Shown: positions 22,070-33,308, numbered from the stretch's first letter. The stretch: 64,000 nt of DNA from Ostrinia nubilalis (GCF_963855985.1 NW_026973572.1:248001-312000), one strand, 5' to 3'. The notes: generated by a model from the letters alone, not told the origin. Program-made: numbers and translations.

Positions 22070-23530
22070 CTTAACTTTATACCTAAGTTAGGTTTCTAAT
22101 AGATAGATTCTATACAAAACACATAGTAATTGTCTAGTCAGTTCTCGTTAAAGTAAATTCATCAATATTAAAAACAAGTCAATAATGTAAAAGTATTAAT
22201 TAACATTACAAAGCAACCCTGTATAACCTAGATCATTCAGTTCTTGAATTTAATCTCGTTAAATACCACATAATAACCTATAAGTATTAATTATCATTAG
22301 AAAGTAACCCTGTATAATTTAAATCGTTCAATTGTTCTATTTAATCTCGTTAAATAACTATTGACGCAAATCGCATTGTTATTTACTCGTAACTCGCAAC
22401 CTAAACTCACATAAATAACAAACCGGTTTGTTACGCGTCAATAGTACTACCAGTATCTCGATAACTTTTAAATAGTAAACAAACATTCTAAGAACGATTC
22501 ACCGAGCGAGCTCATTTGCATATTATCAGTGAGACGCATTTTTTCTATTCGCCACGGCCGGCACTCGCTCGCTAGATGATTCATAACTAGATTTTACCTG
22601 CCTAATGTTTGCGCGCCGCGCCAAGCTGCATTCCATTTACATTAGGAAATATTGTTTATTGTAACCAAAACTTAACCCCTTAACTGCCATTGTCTTGTAT
22701 AACTTTTAATAATTATTATAGAAATTATTAACATTAATCAGATACCTATTCTGAGCATACTAATTTAAATAATTTAAACTAGAAATAATAATAACAAGCA
22801 CCATGCATACTATTATTGTATCAAAGAAATATTTCAAGTAATATTTTAATACTCGTAACACAGAATAATATAATTGAATACTGGTAATAACAAAGTAAAC
22901 AACAGACTCGTTTAATTAGTTCATTGGTTAATTGTAAACAAAAGGTCAAAGGTATCTTAATAACATTGTTTCAAAACTAAGTTAACTAAAATTAGCGTTT
23001 AATTAGTTCATTGCAAACAAAAAAAAAATTACAGGTACCTTAATAACATTGTTTCAAAACTAAGTTAACTAAAATTAGCGTTTAATTAGTTCATTGTAAG
23101 CAAAATAAAATTAAAGGTATCTTAATAACATTGTTTCAAAACTAAGTTAGCTAAAATTAGAGTTTAATTAGTTCATTGTAAGCAAAATAAAATTAAAGGT
23201 ATCTTAATAACATTGTTTCAAAACTAAGTTAGCTAAAATTAGAGTTTAATTAGTTCATTGTAAGCAAAAAAAATTAAGGGTATCTTATTAACATTGTTTC
23301 AAGACCAAGTTAGCTAATATAAGTAAAAAATTAATGTCCCGTCATGTTTTAAATAAGGAGTTATTATTGGGCTAACGATTAATTACAAGTTCAGTCATGT
23401 TTTATATTTTAATTTTTACTCGTTATGAAGCTACCCAAGAATAACTTATTATTAACATGAATAATTTTAGTTGTTCTTGAAAAACCTTTATGTACCAGAC
23501 TTGTGATTTTTCCAGGTAAAAATCTCCAAA
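22070..23530 (+). other. Repeat-rich non-coding 3' region of the RT-less element
   Basis: This is AT-rich and non-coding. It carries two copies, 91 bases apart, of an about 75-base unit (from 22191 and 22282; shared ends AAGTATTAAT and TTTAATCTCGTTAAATA). It also carries the 82-bp array listed separately. A GC-rich block with GAGCGAGCTC lies near 22500-22620. It replaces the missing pol region in position and may serve packaging or transcription, which I cannot test. Confidence 0.75.
22909..23321 (+). repeat. Tandem array, five units of about 82 bp
   Basis: Units start at 22909, 22996, 23079, 23161 and 23243, each beginning (C/A)GTTTAATTAGTTCATTG and containing AACATTGTTTCAA. The third and fourth are nearly identical; the first and last are more diverged. 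This is the usual pattern of a growing array. It lies just upstream of the purine tract. Confidence 0.93.
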
Positions 23531-23541
23531 ACAAGGGAGGA
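23531..23541 (+). promoter_or_regulatory. Polypurine tract of the RT-less element
   Basis: ACAAGGGAGGA abuts the 3' LTR start TGTGACG. Its position and composition are those needed for plus-strand DNA priming, so this cis element is kept although the RT gene is lost. Confidence 0.85.
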
Positions 23542-24458
23542 TGTGACGCGCCCCAGGACGCATCGACAGCCCTAGCACCGAGCGCGGAGATTTTGACAAC
23601 CCTACGGCTGCGCGGCCGCACGCCGCACGGACCGAGTTAATATAAGAGACGGCGGCGACCGCGGGCGCCTAGCATTCGCTCGGGAGCCATTGTAACAGCC
23701 AGACGTTCGCGCGCGCGTCTATCATTCCCTCGGCTGCATTGCAAAGAGTCCCTAGCGAATAGCTATCCACATTGTTCCTTACTAACCCTAACTGTTCGAC
23801 TTTGGCTTGATCCGATACCTCGTCATTAATCCGCGGCTTGCCATAAAGCGTCGTGTCGAGACGTTCTATCGTTGATAGCCAACCGGTTCTCGTCCTTACC
23901 GAGTAGTGCATGAGATACTCATCCCGAACCTGCGGTAGCAATCCTGCTGCCACCCTTCCTGAACTTCACACCCCCTCGCCCCGTAGGTCCAACGCCTTTC
24001 CCCAGTGGTCGCGCTCACTATTGAGGCTTCGGTCTCTGGCTCGAGCTAATCGGACCACATCCTACCCCCCTAGTTATAAGTATCCAGACTAACACTCGAT
24101 AAACCTCGCACAGGGCGCCGCCCCTCTCGCGGATACGAAAGTTAGCTAACGGGACGCGAACCGGGCGCGTCGTTATTCCTCTTGTTGTAATTAGTAAATT
24201 GTGATATAAATTGTAAAGTACTTGTAAACTTGCTCATTATTAAATGATAGCGATTTAGAGTCAGTGAAACTAGAATAAGTGAACTATTGTGGAACCTAGA
24301 TTATAAAGTGCCATTGTGTTATTGATTGTGCGTTTCCTTGGTCAAATATCCCTGTAGGCATCCCGGATAGGTACACATCCCTCATCGCAGAAGGCGAACT
24401 GGGACTTAGTACTAAACAGCGGGGTGTCAGACTGAGCTAGCTAAGACGCCCCGTTGCA
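23542..24458 (+). repeat. 3' LTR of the RT-less element
   Basis: Same length (917 bp) as 18886-19802 and identical as far as I compared. It is followed by AAGT, the 4-bp target duplication, and then by the continuation of the BEL/Pao polyprotein in frame. Confidence 0.95.
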
Positions 24459-27400
24459 AAGTCACAGCAAATTTACCGAGCTTATTATACAACAGGCTCA
24501 CACTGTCACGCTACACGGCGGACCAAGCTTAACACTATCTTACATACGAGACAAATATTGGATACTTAGTGGGCTTCGGACTGTAAAGAGAGAGCTACGC
24601 AAATGTGTTAAATGTCGGCGATTCAAGGAAGAGAAAAAGACGCAGATGATGGCGGACCTACCACAGCCACGTGTCACACCCTCGCGCCCTTTCACACATA
24701 CTGGAGTTGACTTCACCGGTCACTTTGACATCAGAGCCAACAAGGGGCGTGGTGTGCGAACACATAAAGGATACGTGGCGGTCTTCGTCTGCTTAGCAAC
24801 AAAGGCCGTTCATTTGGAATTGGTGTCTGATCTTTCCACACCTGGGTTTCTGGCTGCATTTCGACGTTTTTGCGCTAGAAGATCAGTACCTAAACACATG
24901 TACAGTGATCAAGGAAGAAACTTTATTGGAGCGAATAAAGTATTGAAAAAGGAATACAAGGAGATACTGCAAACAATCGACATACAACTACTAAACAAGG
25001 CTACTGATTACGAAATTCAGTGGCACTTCAACGCGCCAGCTTATCCCTCAGCTGGTGGCCTTTGGGAGGCCGCTGTTAAAAGTTTGAAACACCATCTACG
25101 ACGAGTGATGGGAGAACAAAGGCTCACATACGAGGAGTTCATCACACTTCTTCATCAGATTGAGGCCTGTCTCAACTCGCGGCCCCTACTGGCTGTGAGT
25201 GAGAGCCAACACGATGAGTATCTTTCACCGGGACACTTCCTAGTTGGTGGACCGCTAATAACACGTCCACAAACGGATCCCGAACAAGTGAACTTGACCA
25301 CAAGATGGCAGATGGTCCAGGCAATGAATAAACAATTCTGGAAGAAATGGTCATCTGATTACCTACAACAACTTCAAGTTCGTTCTAAGTGGAGAACACC
25401 CTCAAAAAACATTGAAGTGGATGAAATCGTTCTAATCAAGGACGAAAACCTGCCTCCTGGCAAGTGGGCAATGGGCAGAGTAATCGAGGTACATCCGGGC
25501 AAGGACGGATACGTCCGTGTGGTATCCGTAAAAACTAAAAATGGGATTATGAAGAGACCTATTTTAAAATTAACAACCTTACCCGTGAAAGATGAATGTA
25601 CACAAAAACCAACAAATGACGCTCAAACACCGACATGTGATGACGTCACAACCGCCGACGCGCACTCAAACCAACGACAAAGGCGTGCGACGAGAAAACC
25701 TACAGCTTCATTTATTGCGATGGCGATGATGCTGTTCATGTCCTTCTTCATACCTGCACAGTGCTCATACAACATATCAACATTTGACGACCACCAAAAT
25801 ATTTATTTCGATAAGATGTATGAGATGAATCTTATTCGAGATGAATGGAAGTTAATCGTGTACTATAACATGAGTACCTACTGGTCAGCATTACATCACG
25901 TGGAGAGTTACGTCAATCACTTAGAAGAGTACCTACACACTGCCATGCTGCCAACTCAATACAAAAGCATCATATATCAATTAGAACACGAGTTAACGGA
26001 AATCGAACACTATAACCGCATACTCAAGGGTCAAGCTAACAGAAGACAAAAAAGAGGCTTGGTTGACGGTATAGGCTATATAGCTAACTCCTTATTTGGA
26101 GTACTGGATGAGCGCTTTGCGCAACAATATGAAAAAGACATAGAAAAAATCTCGCAAAACGAAAAGCACTTACAACTATTACTGAAAAATCAGACAAGTG
26201 TCATCGAATCCCAATACAATATTCTGCAGAGAAACGAAGCCATCATGAACAAGCAGTTTAGAATGGTACAGAAATACCTACAGAATGTAACGATGATAAC
26301 AAATCGATGGCAAGCAGAAACTAACAACGAGCTACATGTCTTATCATCTTCTATGTCAGCGATGATCATCATGAATAATCTTCGGAAAATGCAAGAGAAT
26401 GTGATAAATACTGTCACTGACCTCGCACAAGGTCATATGGACGCACATTTACTGCCACCGGAACAATTAGAAGAACAACTGAATATTATCTACAGCCACA
26501 TACCTAACGATCTGACTTTACCTGCCAACAAACATGACTTTAAGGAGATTTACAAGCTAATGAAAATTAGTGGTGATATGGGCTCTTCGTACTTGATAAT
26601 CGAAGTCAAGATACCTCTGGTAAACAAGGAAGGCTTTGAGCTGGACAAAGTAATAAGTCTTCCTCAGCACTCCTATATTGTAGAATTTCAAACACCATAC
26701 ATCGCATTCAATCTGCAAAGAGATCTACTTCTCACTCTAACAGAAACAGATGTTCAAAGCTGTATCCACGCACAGACAAACAAATTACTGTGCTCTATAG
26801 ATAAGCCAATATATGAATTAAAAATAACTCAGTCGATTTGTAACTTGAGTATTCATAACAAAACACTCTGCACTGCAAAGGAGGCGCCGTGTCACGAGCG
26901 ATGGATCAAGTTACATAGCGATAACAGGTGGCTATACTCATGTTGTGGGAAATGCTCGGTACGCATATTTTGCACCGACAGTGGAATGACAATGAAGTCA
27001 CTAACCGGGAACGGCCTTCTAGAAATCGGTCAAGGTTGTACCGTAGAAACTGACACATTCTCCATACTTGGACACAACAACTACTTGAGCCACGTTCAAG
27101 TCCAGAGGGACCTACCACTATTGTCAGAAACTTCGATCCTGAATTCCATATTGAATTCTTCAGGCATCGAGTTTACACCTGATTATCATGATGACGAGTG
27201 GCGTAGTATGGAGACTCAAATCCGAACCCTCAAAGAACAGGAGAATGCGCCACTCAGCATACACGACGTGCATCAGTACTCAGTTCTTTATACGATACTG
27301 GGCCTCATTATTGTCGCGGGGTGCATCTTCATGGTCATGCGATGGCGAAGAATCAAGGGAGCCCTCAACAAGGAGACTTCGAGCACTCAAGCGAATTCAA

Positions 27401-27507
27401 TTCCGATGACAGCAGTCGCCAGCGTCGATCAGGCAGCGGCCACACCACCGAGGACCCGACCACGATCTGTGCGACTGGACATCCCTTCTATTAACGTAGT
27501 TCAGTGA
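24459..27507 (+). CDS. BEL/Pao polyprotein, integrase and envelope-like (second part)
   Basis: The frame resumes directly after the target duplication in the same phase as 14440-18885. The integrase HHCC region (HTVTLHGG, later CVKCRRFK) comes first. The DDE core follows: Asp in HTGVDFTGHF, Asp in YSDQGRNFIGA, Glu in GGLWEAAVKSL. After about residue 400 a hydrophobic stretch (IAMAMMLFMSFFIPAQC) looks like an internal signal or membrane segment. A basic cleavage site RRQKRG (26041-26058) precedes a Gly/hydrophobic block with SLFGVLDE, as in baculovirus F and errantivirus envelope proteins. A Cys-rich region and a C-terminal membrane helix (VLYTILGLIIVAGCIFMVM) follow. No separate start codon or splice signal for the envelope part is obvious. 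Confidence 0.9.
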
Positions 27508-27654
27508 TGAAATATTTAAGTTATTCAAACTTGTTATTTGTATTTGAAATTGTTTACATTTTTATTGTTAGTTATCATTATTGAACTCTTAATTTGTTAC
27601 TTTATTTTACATTTATATAATATTTGACTTTGTCCTTCTTTTAGAGTGGCAGGA

Positions 27655-27897
27655 TGTACGGGTTACCGCACATATGTTAATGTCAACGACATACCTAATC
27701 TAGGTCACTTAGAAATAGCAATTATGCACACTTTTATACGTCACGTACGTTCGTACTTCTGCTATTCTATCATTTTATAAATAATTGTGTTATGTGAAAT
27801 AAATCAGTGTTATTACGACTATCATTGGGTTTGGTTTCGTACACTAACTATCCCATACAAATCGTCGGCACTCATCCTGTAACTGTAAGACGCTACA
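27655..27897 (+). repeat. 3' LTR of the BEL/Pao element
   Basis: Same 243 bases as 13802-14044. AGAGTGGCAGGA (27643-27654) stands before it as the polypurine tract. CTGTG follows as the target duplication. Confidence 0.93.
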
Positions 27898-28527
27898 CTG
27901 TGAACAATATAAAAGTGAACGTGCAAACCTCATATCTAATCACGTTGGTGGGAAATGAAACATACGACCTCATGACGGTTTTGTGTAGCCCTGATGAGCC
28001 GGAGAATAAAACTTTCGACGAATTAGTGGATATCGTAGAAAGACACATTAACCCTAAAGCGAGTGATATGGCGGAACGCATGAAATTACGCGCGTGTCTG
28101 CAAAATCAAAGTGAAACAGTGAACGAATATTTATTGCGTTTAAAAAAACTGGCGATGACGTGCAAATTCAAAGGTCAAGAGTCATTGGAGGAAAATCTTA
28201 GAGACCAATTCACCTATGGTTTATGGAACGAAAAATATAGACAAAGATTACTGACGGAAAGGGAGCTCAGTTTTACAAGAGCTGTGACCTTAGCTACGTC
28301 ATTAGAAGCGGCTGAACTCGAAGCGAAACTCGGTGGTGGCAAGAACCAGGCCGGCGAAACTAGCAACGGCGCCGGCGTGTACGCGGTGCGGTCCGGCGGC
28401 GGCGGCGGCGGCGCCGGAGCGGCGCGAGGGGCGCGAGCGAGTGCTGGGCGCGGCAGCGGAGCCAGCTCGCAGCGCAGCACCCAGGCGGGCGGAGACCGGT
28501 GTTATCGGTGCGGATCGCGGCAGCATT
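27898..28527 (+). pseudogene. mag-like element I Gag, middle piece
   Basis: The frame continues in phase with the 35 codons at 13697-13801. It shows a mag-type capsid region (YDLMTVLCSPDEPENKTF, MKLRACLQNQSETVNEYLLR, LRDQFTYGLW). A Gly/Ala/Arg-rich, very GC-rich linker (about 28370-28500) leads to the first zinc knuckle CYRCGSRQH. It is cut there by family X at 28527. The frame resumes at 42354 within the same knuckle. The GC-rich linker contrasts with the AT-rich capsid part. Confidence 0.9.
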
Positions 28528-29591
28528 TGCAAGAAAGGATTTTTTCCTGGCGGCTTGGTGACTGGAATTGAACCGCCACCGGTGCAGACGAAGAAGATGG
28601 TGAATTGTCTGCACGTGAAAAAGAGGTTGTCCGGCTTGCAGAAATTTATAAAAGTTACCGTTCCTTGTATGAGATTAAAAAAATGTAAATAAAACAGCTC
28701 CCTCTCAATTGACACAATTTATTTTTATCTCGTATGCTCGTATATAGTTAACAATTACGATATTATAATAACTACTGTAATAGTGCCAATCTCAAGGGAT
28801 TCAGGGTCGTTAGTTAGGTTCGGTTTGGTGAATATTATTGCCACTACAAATTTCTTAAAACTCAGCCTAAATATTAAGACTCTACTAGTTAAGATAACTG
28901 CGCGATGTCAGGTCGGAAAGACTCCTACTTGAAGGATGGAAAAGTGGGTACCTTGGAAGCCATGCGGTTATAAGCCGTTACCCTGAACGTTCCTCTCTTC
29001 TTCCGGGGTCCAACGGGTCTCGCACACTTTTAGGCTCCAAGCAGCGTCCTCCACGGCCTCAAGCGCGCAGTGCCAGATGAAGCTCTTGCATCTCTTCGAC
29101 AGGTAAGCGTTCAAACTCTTGCAGAGACAGAGGTTTGATGACAAGGAGGAAATGCGAAGAGATCAGCAGTTTAGAAAGGAGAAATATTTCATACGAAATG
29201 AAGAGAAATTAAAATATATGAAATATCATCAAAATATTATGTTTAAATTATAAAATGTAAAATATGAAATCCCGCATCTGAAACGAAAAATACGAGTGTC
29301 AGCATCACATGTGGAACGTGGCATTAGGTTATGAAAAAACCCGCAATGGGAAACAAATAATACTTACGAAGAACTGCTCGCTAATTTGAAATTCACTCGC
29401 AGTCTTCAGCAACCCACCCTCATCCGAACAGGATTTAGGGAATTTCTGAAAGAAACGATCACATGAAATACCACGTACTGGAATACGAAAAATATCAATC
29501 ACGAAAAATAAATAAATTCTCCGACGGGAACTTACCTCATGTGTGAATATTTTTAAATTATATTAATAAATTATCGTGGATGCATTCTGCA
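28528..29591 (-). repeat. Family X 3' LTR, truncated
   Basis: This matches 40986 to about 41941. It is joined at 29591 (..GCATTCTGCAT) directly to RNase H coding sequence, so about 400 bases of the LTR start (in element sense) are lost. It keeps two blocks, near 29280-29375 and 29445-29535, that are deleted in the 5' LTR copy. Confidence 0.85.
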
Positions 29592-30133
29592 TGACCCGTA
29601 ATAACCTTAAATGGTCTGGTGCCTAGGTACGGTTCAAATTTCTCTACCGCAAAAACTACCGCTAGTGCTTCCCTTTCGGTTGCACTGTAGTTACGTTCAT
29701 TCTTATTAAGTGATCTACTAATATATGCAATAGGATGGTCATTCCCGTCTACTGTCTGGGTTAGCATACCACCTATGCCGTAACTTGACGCATCGCAATG
29801 AACAGAAAAAGGCTTCTCAAAATCTGGGCATGCTAAAACTGGCGCAGAGACCAAACAATTTTTTAAAGACTCAAAAGCCTCTTGTGCAGCTGGGTTCCAC
29901 AAAAATTTAGTCTTAGTACTGGTGAGGGCATTCAAAGGCGCAGCAATGGATGCAAAATTACGGATGAACCGACGGTACCAAGAACAAGTGCCTATAAACA
30001 TTTTAACCTCTTTCGAAGTTTTTGGTACCGGGAAATCAAGAATTGCACGCACTTTGTCTGGGTCTGTCCTCAAACCATACTCATCAACGATGTACCCTAA
30101 ATATTTCGCACCCTTCCTGGAATAAGTACGCAA
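29592..30133 (-). pseudogene. Ty3-type RT thumb and RNase H fragment of family X
   Basis: About 180 codons are open on the minus strand. The order is KYLGYIVDEYGLRTDPDKV, a connection block (FIGTCSWYRRFIRNFASI), then RNase H with SVHCDASSYGIGGML and a later ERNYSATEREALAVVFAVEK. It ends at FKVITGH, where normally a DH motif would continue, because of the deletion junction with the LTR. The palm with the catalytic DD is absent. It resembles 17.6/gypsy-type elements more than mag, which fits a separate family from elements I and II. Confidence 0.85.
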
Positions 30134-30667
30134 GTGAAAAATGCCAACTTTTCAGGAGCGTAAAAAAAACTGTCTTAAAAATGTATTACCATTATTAAAA
30201 ATATGTGTTATACATCAAACGATAGCTAAAAATGTCTGTGAGGGGCCTATGTATTTATATTTAAAATACACTTAATAGGTTTTGAGAAAAACTTAAAAAA
30301 GAGCGTTGCGTACTTATTCCGCGAAACAAATTTTAACACTTGTTGTTGTAATTATGAATATTGCATTGTTGACATGTTAAGGAATACTTGCTGTTTGGTA
30401 TTATTGCTGATAACTATTTATTGGCGTTCAGATTTAGTCGTGCATTCAACGTGTAAGTGTGGTTTACGTAGTTTTTCCTCGAACTATTCGTAATTAAATA
30501 CATTCATAAAAAGGATAACGTACTTACCTTGTGAAATATTACATTACTTATGGTAGTATTTAAAATTATAGCTTTATTCAAAATAAAAATGTTACAATAT
30601 TTTAGCGTAACAATATTATAAGTTTCGGAAATTGCATTTTTAGGGAGAGACGAGCTATCAAAAGGAC

Positions 30668-30788
30668 TAATGCCAGTTTTCACCATCAATCCCTAATTTG
30701 TAAGTGACCCCTATGGTAATACATAACAGGAATTTTGTTTTTATAGGGGTCACTTAAAAATTTGGGATTAATGGTGAAAACGGGCATA
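30668..30788. repeat. Small foldback (MITE-like) element
   Basis: The two halves are inverted copies of about 45 bases with several mismatches. Left: TGCCAGTTTTCACCATCAAT and AAGTGACCCCTAT. Right, reversed: TGCCCGTTTTCACCATTAAT and AAGTGACCCCTAT. Only about 30 bases separate the arms. No coding capacity. Confidence 0.8.
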
Positions 30789-31039
30789 AAACTCATATTT
30801 CTCATTTATTTTTGCAAGTAGGCTTTTATAAAGCACTCTGATAGTTTTACACTCCCCAGTATAACCCTACCACTGCTTCAGGACATTTTTTTTTTACAGT
30901 AGCGGTAGATAGATTTATGTTGTAAAATTACCATTTAAAAGAGAAAATCCACAATCACCATTTGCAGACACCAAACCGAGGAATGAACTGCCGTTTGCAG
31001 TATTTGCGGACCAATGCGATCTATAATCTTTCAAGATGA

Positions 31040-31165
31040 GACTCTAATACCTTAAAGACAATCAACGCACCTGTAACTCACCGAGGAGCGGGTGTCTATG
31101 GGCGGCGGGTAATCACTTACCATTAGGTGATTCGTCTGCTCGTTTGCTTCCTTTCCCTTAAAAAA
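31040..31165 (+). repeat. Lepidopteran LINE/SINE 3' tail
   Basis: GGTGTCTATGGGCGGCGGGT, then CACTTACCATTAGGTGATTC, GTCTGCTCGTTTGCTTCC and an A-rich end. I recognise this ending from many lepidopteran genomic repeats. It is a short 5'-truncated fragment with no coding part. Confidence 0.55.
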
Positions 31166-32089
31166 ACCCAAAAATATAACCACACAGAGGTCCGTTCAGT
31201 TAGAAAGAAAGTTGCAGAAATCACCAGACCTAAAAAGGATAACGAACACACAGATTTTTTTTTTACAAAACAACGTACCTACCTGAAAAAGAAAAAGAAA
31301 CAAGAATGACAGTATACTTACCTCATCATGCGGTCGTCTGGAATAATACGGAGACAACTCGCGCACGATTGTATTTGATGCTTCGTGTTAAGGTTCGATT
31401 TATATTTCACTGAATAACGAACTGCTTGTGAACCCACAAGCAGTTCTCAGCTGCAAGAAGACCCGAGAAATATTATAATGAGATGAAACGTGTTTGCTTC
31501 ATAGATGACATTATGAAAATGATCTTCAGATTTATGTGACAAAAACTGATTCGGATTACCAGTGCATTATTTGGAGACCGAAATACCGAAGAGTGCCGAT
31601 TTCTATAAAATTATAAAACAATATTTTTATATCAAAGACCTTTTATCAGGAGTGGATTGGTCAATTGAAGCTATAATGCTTTAATTTAATGAGAACTTAC
31701 AGAGCAGATAATAATACATCTGATATGTCCATCCACCAGGTTACACTTCAATACTATAATGCGAACAGGTCACTGCCTGCTGCTCTCTCCTGAACACTAT
31801 AATCCAGACCTTATAGGCACTTACAGATAGATATCTACCATCTTATACTGCATCTCACTTAACATCAATTGCGGTCAAATACCTTTTGCTATCTAGTTCT
31901 GCGTTGAGTTTATGAAGTCAACAATAGAAGACAACAAAAGATCAGCTAGTGCTAAAGTAGTTTCATGAACCTTGATGGAATAGTCCATGCATTGGGTATT
32001 GAATGGAATTTGAGGACAGATTTAAATACAATGTGAATATACCACAAATTGCAAAACCAATCATGAAACGTAACATTTTATCTGATACA

Positions 32090-32335
32090 TCTGATCAAAC
32101 TTTTTGATCCCCTTGGCTGGAGCTTAGCTCCAAGTACAGTCATGGCTAAGATTCTAATGGAAATAGAATAGAAAGTATTTATTTGTTTCAAAACAAAAAC
32201 TTTGGCTGATAAACAAATTATAAGGATAGAAAGATAAGTAACTCATTAGAAAAAGATTGGATTAAGATACGGCAGGATTTGATTCATATTGACAAAATAC
32301 AGATATAGATCGGTATGGATAGAGAGAAAAAAAAC
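32090..32335 (+). pseudogene. Old BEL/Pao pol remnant (RT connection)
   Basis: FDPLGWSLAPSTVMAKI is readable at 32103-32155, matching the IFDPLGWLSPLTIRAK block of the intact BEL/Pao copy. A weak WIKIRQDL..I continuation lies near 32270. Frameshifts and stops surround it. It shares strand and order with the remnant at 39000-39450; about 6.7 kb of later insertions separate them. Confidence 0.7.
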
Positions 32336-32337
32336 GT

Positions 32338-32422
32338 CAGCATCATCATTTCAGCTACAGGACGTCCACTGCTGAGCATAGGCCTCCCCCAATGACTTCC
32401 ACATCGCACGGTTGGAAGCACA
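32338..32422 (-). repeat. RTE-like LINE 3' end fragment
   Basis: CAGGACGTCCACTGCTGAGC and ATAGGCCTCCCCCAATGACT are the reverse of the familiar lepidopteran RTE 3' end, next to a CATCAT run. It ends at the mariner insertion. The family assignment is from memory. Confidence 0.55.
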
Positions 32423-32424
32423 TA

Positions 32425-33306
32425 CGAGGGCCGGCTGATAATTCCGCGGCCTAAGGTACTTAATGAAATAAAATAAATGGTTTCTATTTTTTATTTTGTA
32501 ATATAATCTCCCTCAAAAGAAATACATTTTCTTAAATCTCGCATACAATGCCTTTTACCCACCCAAAAAATTTTTTTTCAAAATGACGACCAACCGCAGC
32601 TTTAATTTCGTTGTCATCTGCATATCTCCGGCCCCGTAAGTCCTTTTTCAAATCGAAAAACAGAAAAATATCGCTAGGTAATAGGTCTTGGCTATATGGT
32701 GGGTGGCCAATCTCTGAGAACCCGGTGTCTTTCAGGGCTTGGCCTCGCAACTCGTGCGGCGTGAACGGGCGCGTTGTCTTGCCGAAAGATCAATCCGCGT
32801 GTCAGTTTCCCACGTCATTTCTGTACAATAGCCTCGCGAAAATAAAGAAATATTCTTCAGCTATCTGCCACGATTTAATTCTTTGGTCAGCCGGAACGAT
32901 TTTTTCGACTTTTGAACGTTTCCTTCACTCAGTATCGTGACAGGGCGGGGGTCGTTTTCACAGGTCTCTCGTCCGTGTTGAAATAGTCGGGCCCATTTTT
33001 TAACCATGGTATATGAAGGTCCAGAATCCTGAAGAACCAATGACATCTCTTCAAAAATGTCTTTCGGTCTATTTTCCTTCTTTACGAGGAATTATGTCCG
33101 CGGCGCGCGGTGTCGAAATTCCGCAAATCTCCAGATTTGGCGGACATGGTGATGTCATTTGTTCGATAGAAATTGAACTATCAGTGCAAACTTAATTAGT
33201 GATTGCTTTTTATAATACTACTGAGTGTCGCAACTAGTGACATGAGTAACATGCTAATTACTCATCGCTAAGTACCTTAGGCCGCGGAATTATCAGCCGC
33301 CCCTCG
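32425..33306 (-). mobile_element. Dead mariner element (882 bp)
   Basis: Inverted termini of about 38 bp (left CGAGGGCCGGCTGATAATTC, right end the complement with one change) are flanked by TA on both sides (32423-32424, 33307-33308). TA duplication is the mark of Tc1/mariner. The length is short for a 1.3 kb mariner, so part of the transposase has been lost. Confidence 0.9.
32532..33046 (-). pseudogene. mariner transposase remnants
   Basis: Two separate minus-strand pieces are visible. One at 33046-32861 carries the end of the DNA-binding part (MVKKWARLFQHGRET, then DPRPVT). One at 32750-32532 carries the third catalytic Asp block, HPPYSQDLLPSDIFLF. The first two catalytic Asp residues are not found, and stops and frame changes lie between the pieces. 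It cannot encode an active enzyme. Confidence 0.85.
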
Positions 33307-33308
33307 TA

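Larger units (their letters stand above)
18886..24458 (+). mobile_element. RT-less Ty3-type LTR element (Gag-protease-zinc domain)
   Basis: Two 917-bp LTRs (18886-19802 and 23542-24458) flank the element. AAGT is duplicated at 18882-18885 and 24459-24462. A Lys-tRNA-type PBS and a purine tract are in place. The interior is only about 3.7 kb and has one open frame (19910-22069) that lacks RT, RNase H and integrase core. The other 1.5 kb is non-coding and repeat-rich. Apparently identical LTRs and an intact frame show recent movement, so enzymes must have come from another element. It is inserted within the BEL/Pao polyprotein, just before its integrase. Confidence 0.95.
13802..27897 (+). mobile_element. 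BEL/Pao element with envelope-like domain
   Basis: Two 243-bp LTRs (13802-14044 and 27655-27897) bound the element. CTGTG is duplicated on both sides (13797-13801 and 27898-27902), a 5-bp target duplication usual for BEL/Pao. It encodes one very long polyprotein with Gag, protease, RT, RNase H, integrase and a baculovirus-F-like envelope region. The frame is interrupted only by the nested element 18886-24458. The LTRs look identical by eye, so insertion is recent. Confidence 0.95.
30134..32089. other. AT-rich non-coding stretch with small repeats
   Basis: No gene is supported. Two repeats listed separately lie here (foldback 30668-30788 and a LINE-like tail 31040-31165). The part from about 31900 on may be the eroded upstream end of the old BEL/Pao copy seen at 32090. 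Confidence 0.5.

Noticed and set aside
22909..23321. Regular repeats that might suggest a CRISPR array
   Set aside because: Units are head-to-tail and contiguous with no unique spacers, inside an LTR retroelement of a eukaryote.
28370..28500. GC-rich Gly/Ala/Arg stretch that looks like a separate gene or CpG island
   Set aside because: It is in frame with the mag-like Gag and lies just before its zinc knuckle, so it is a Gag linker.
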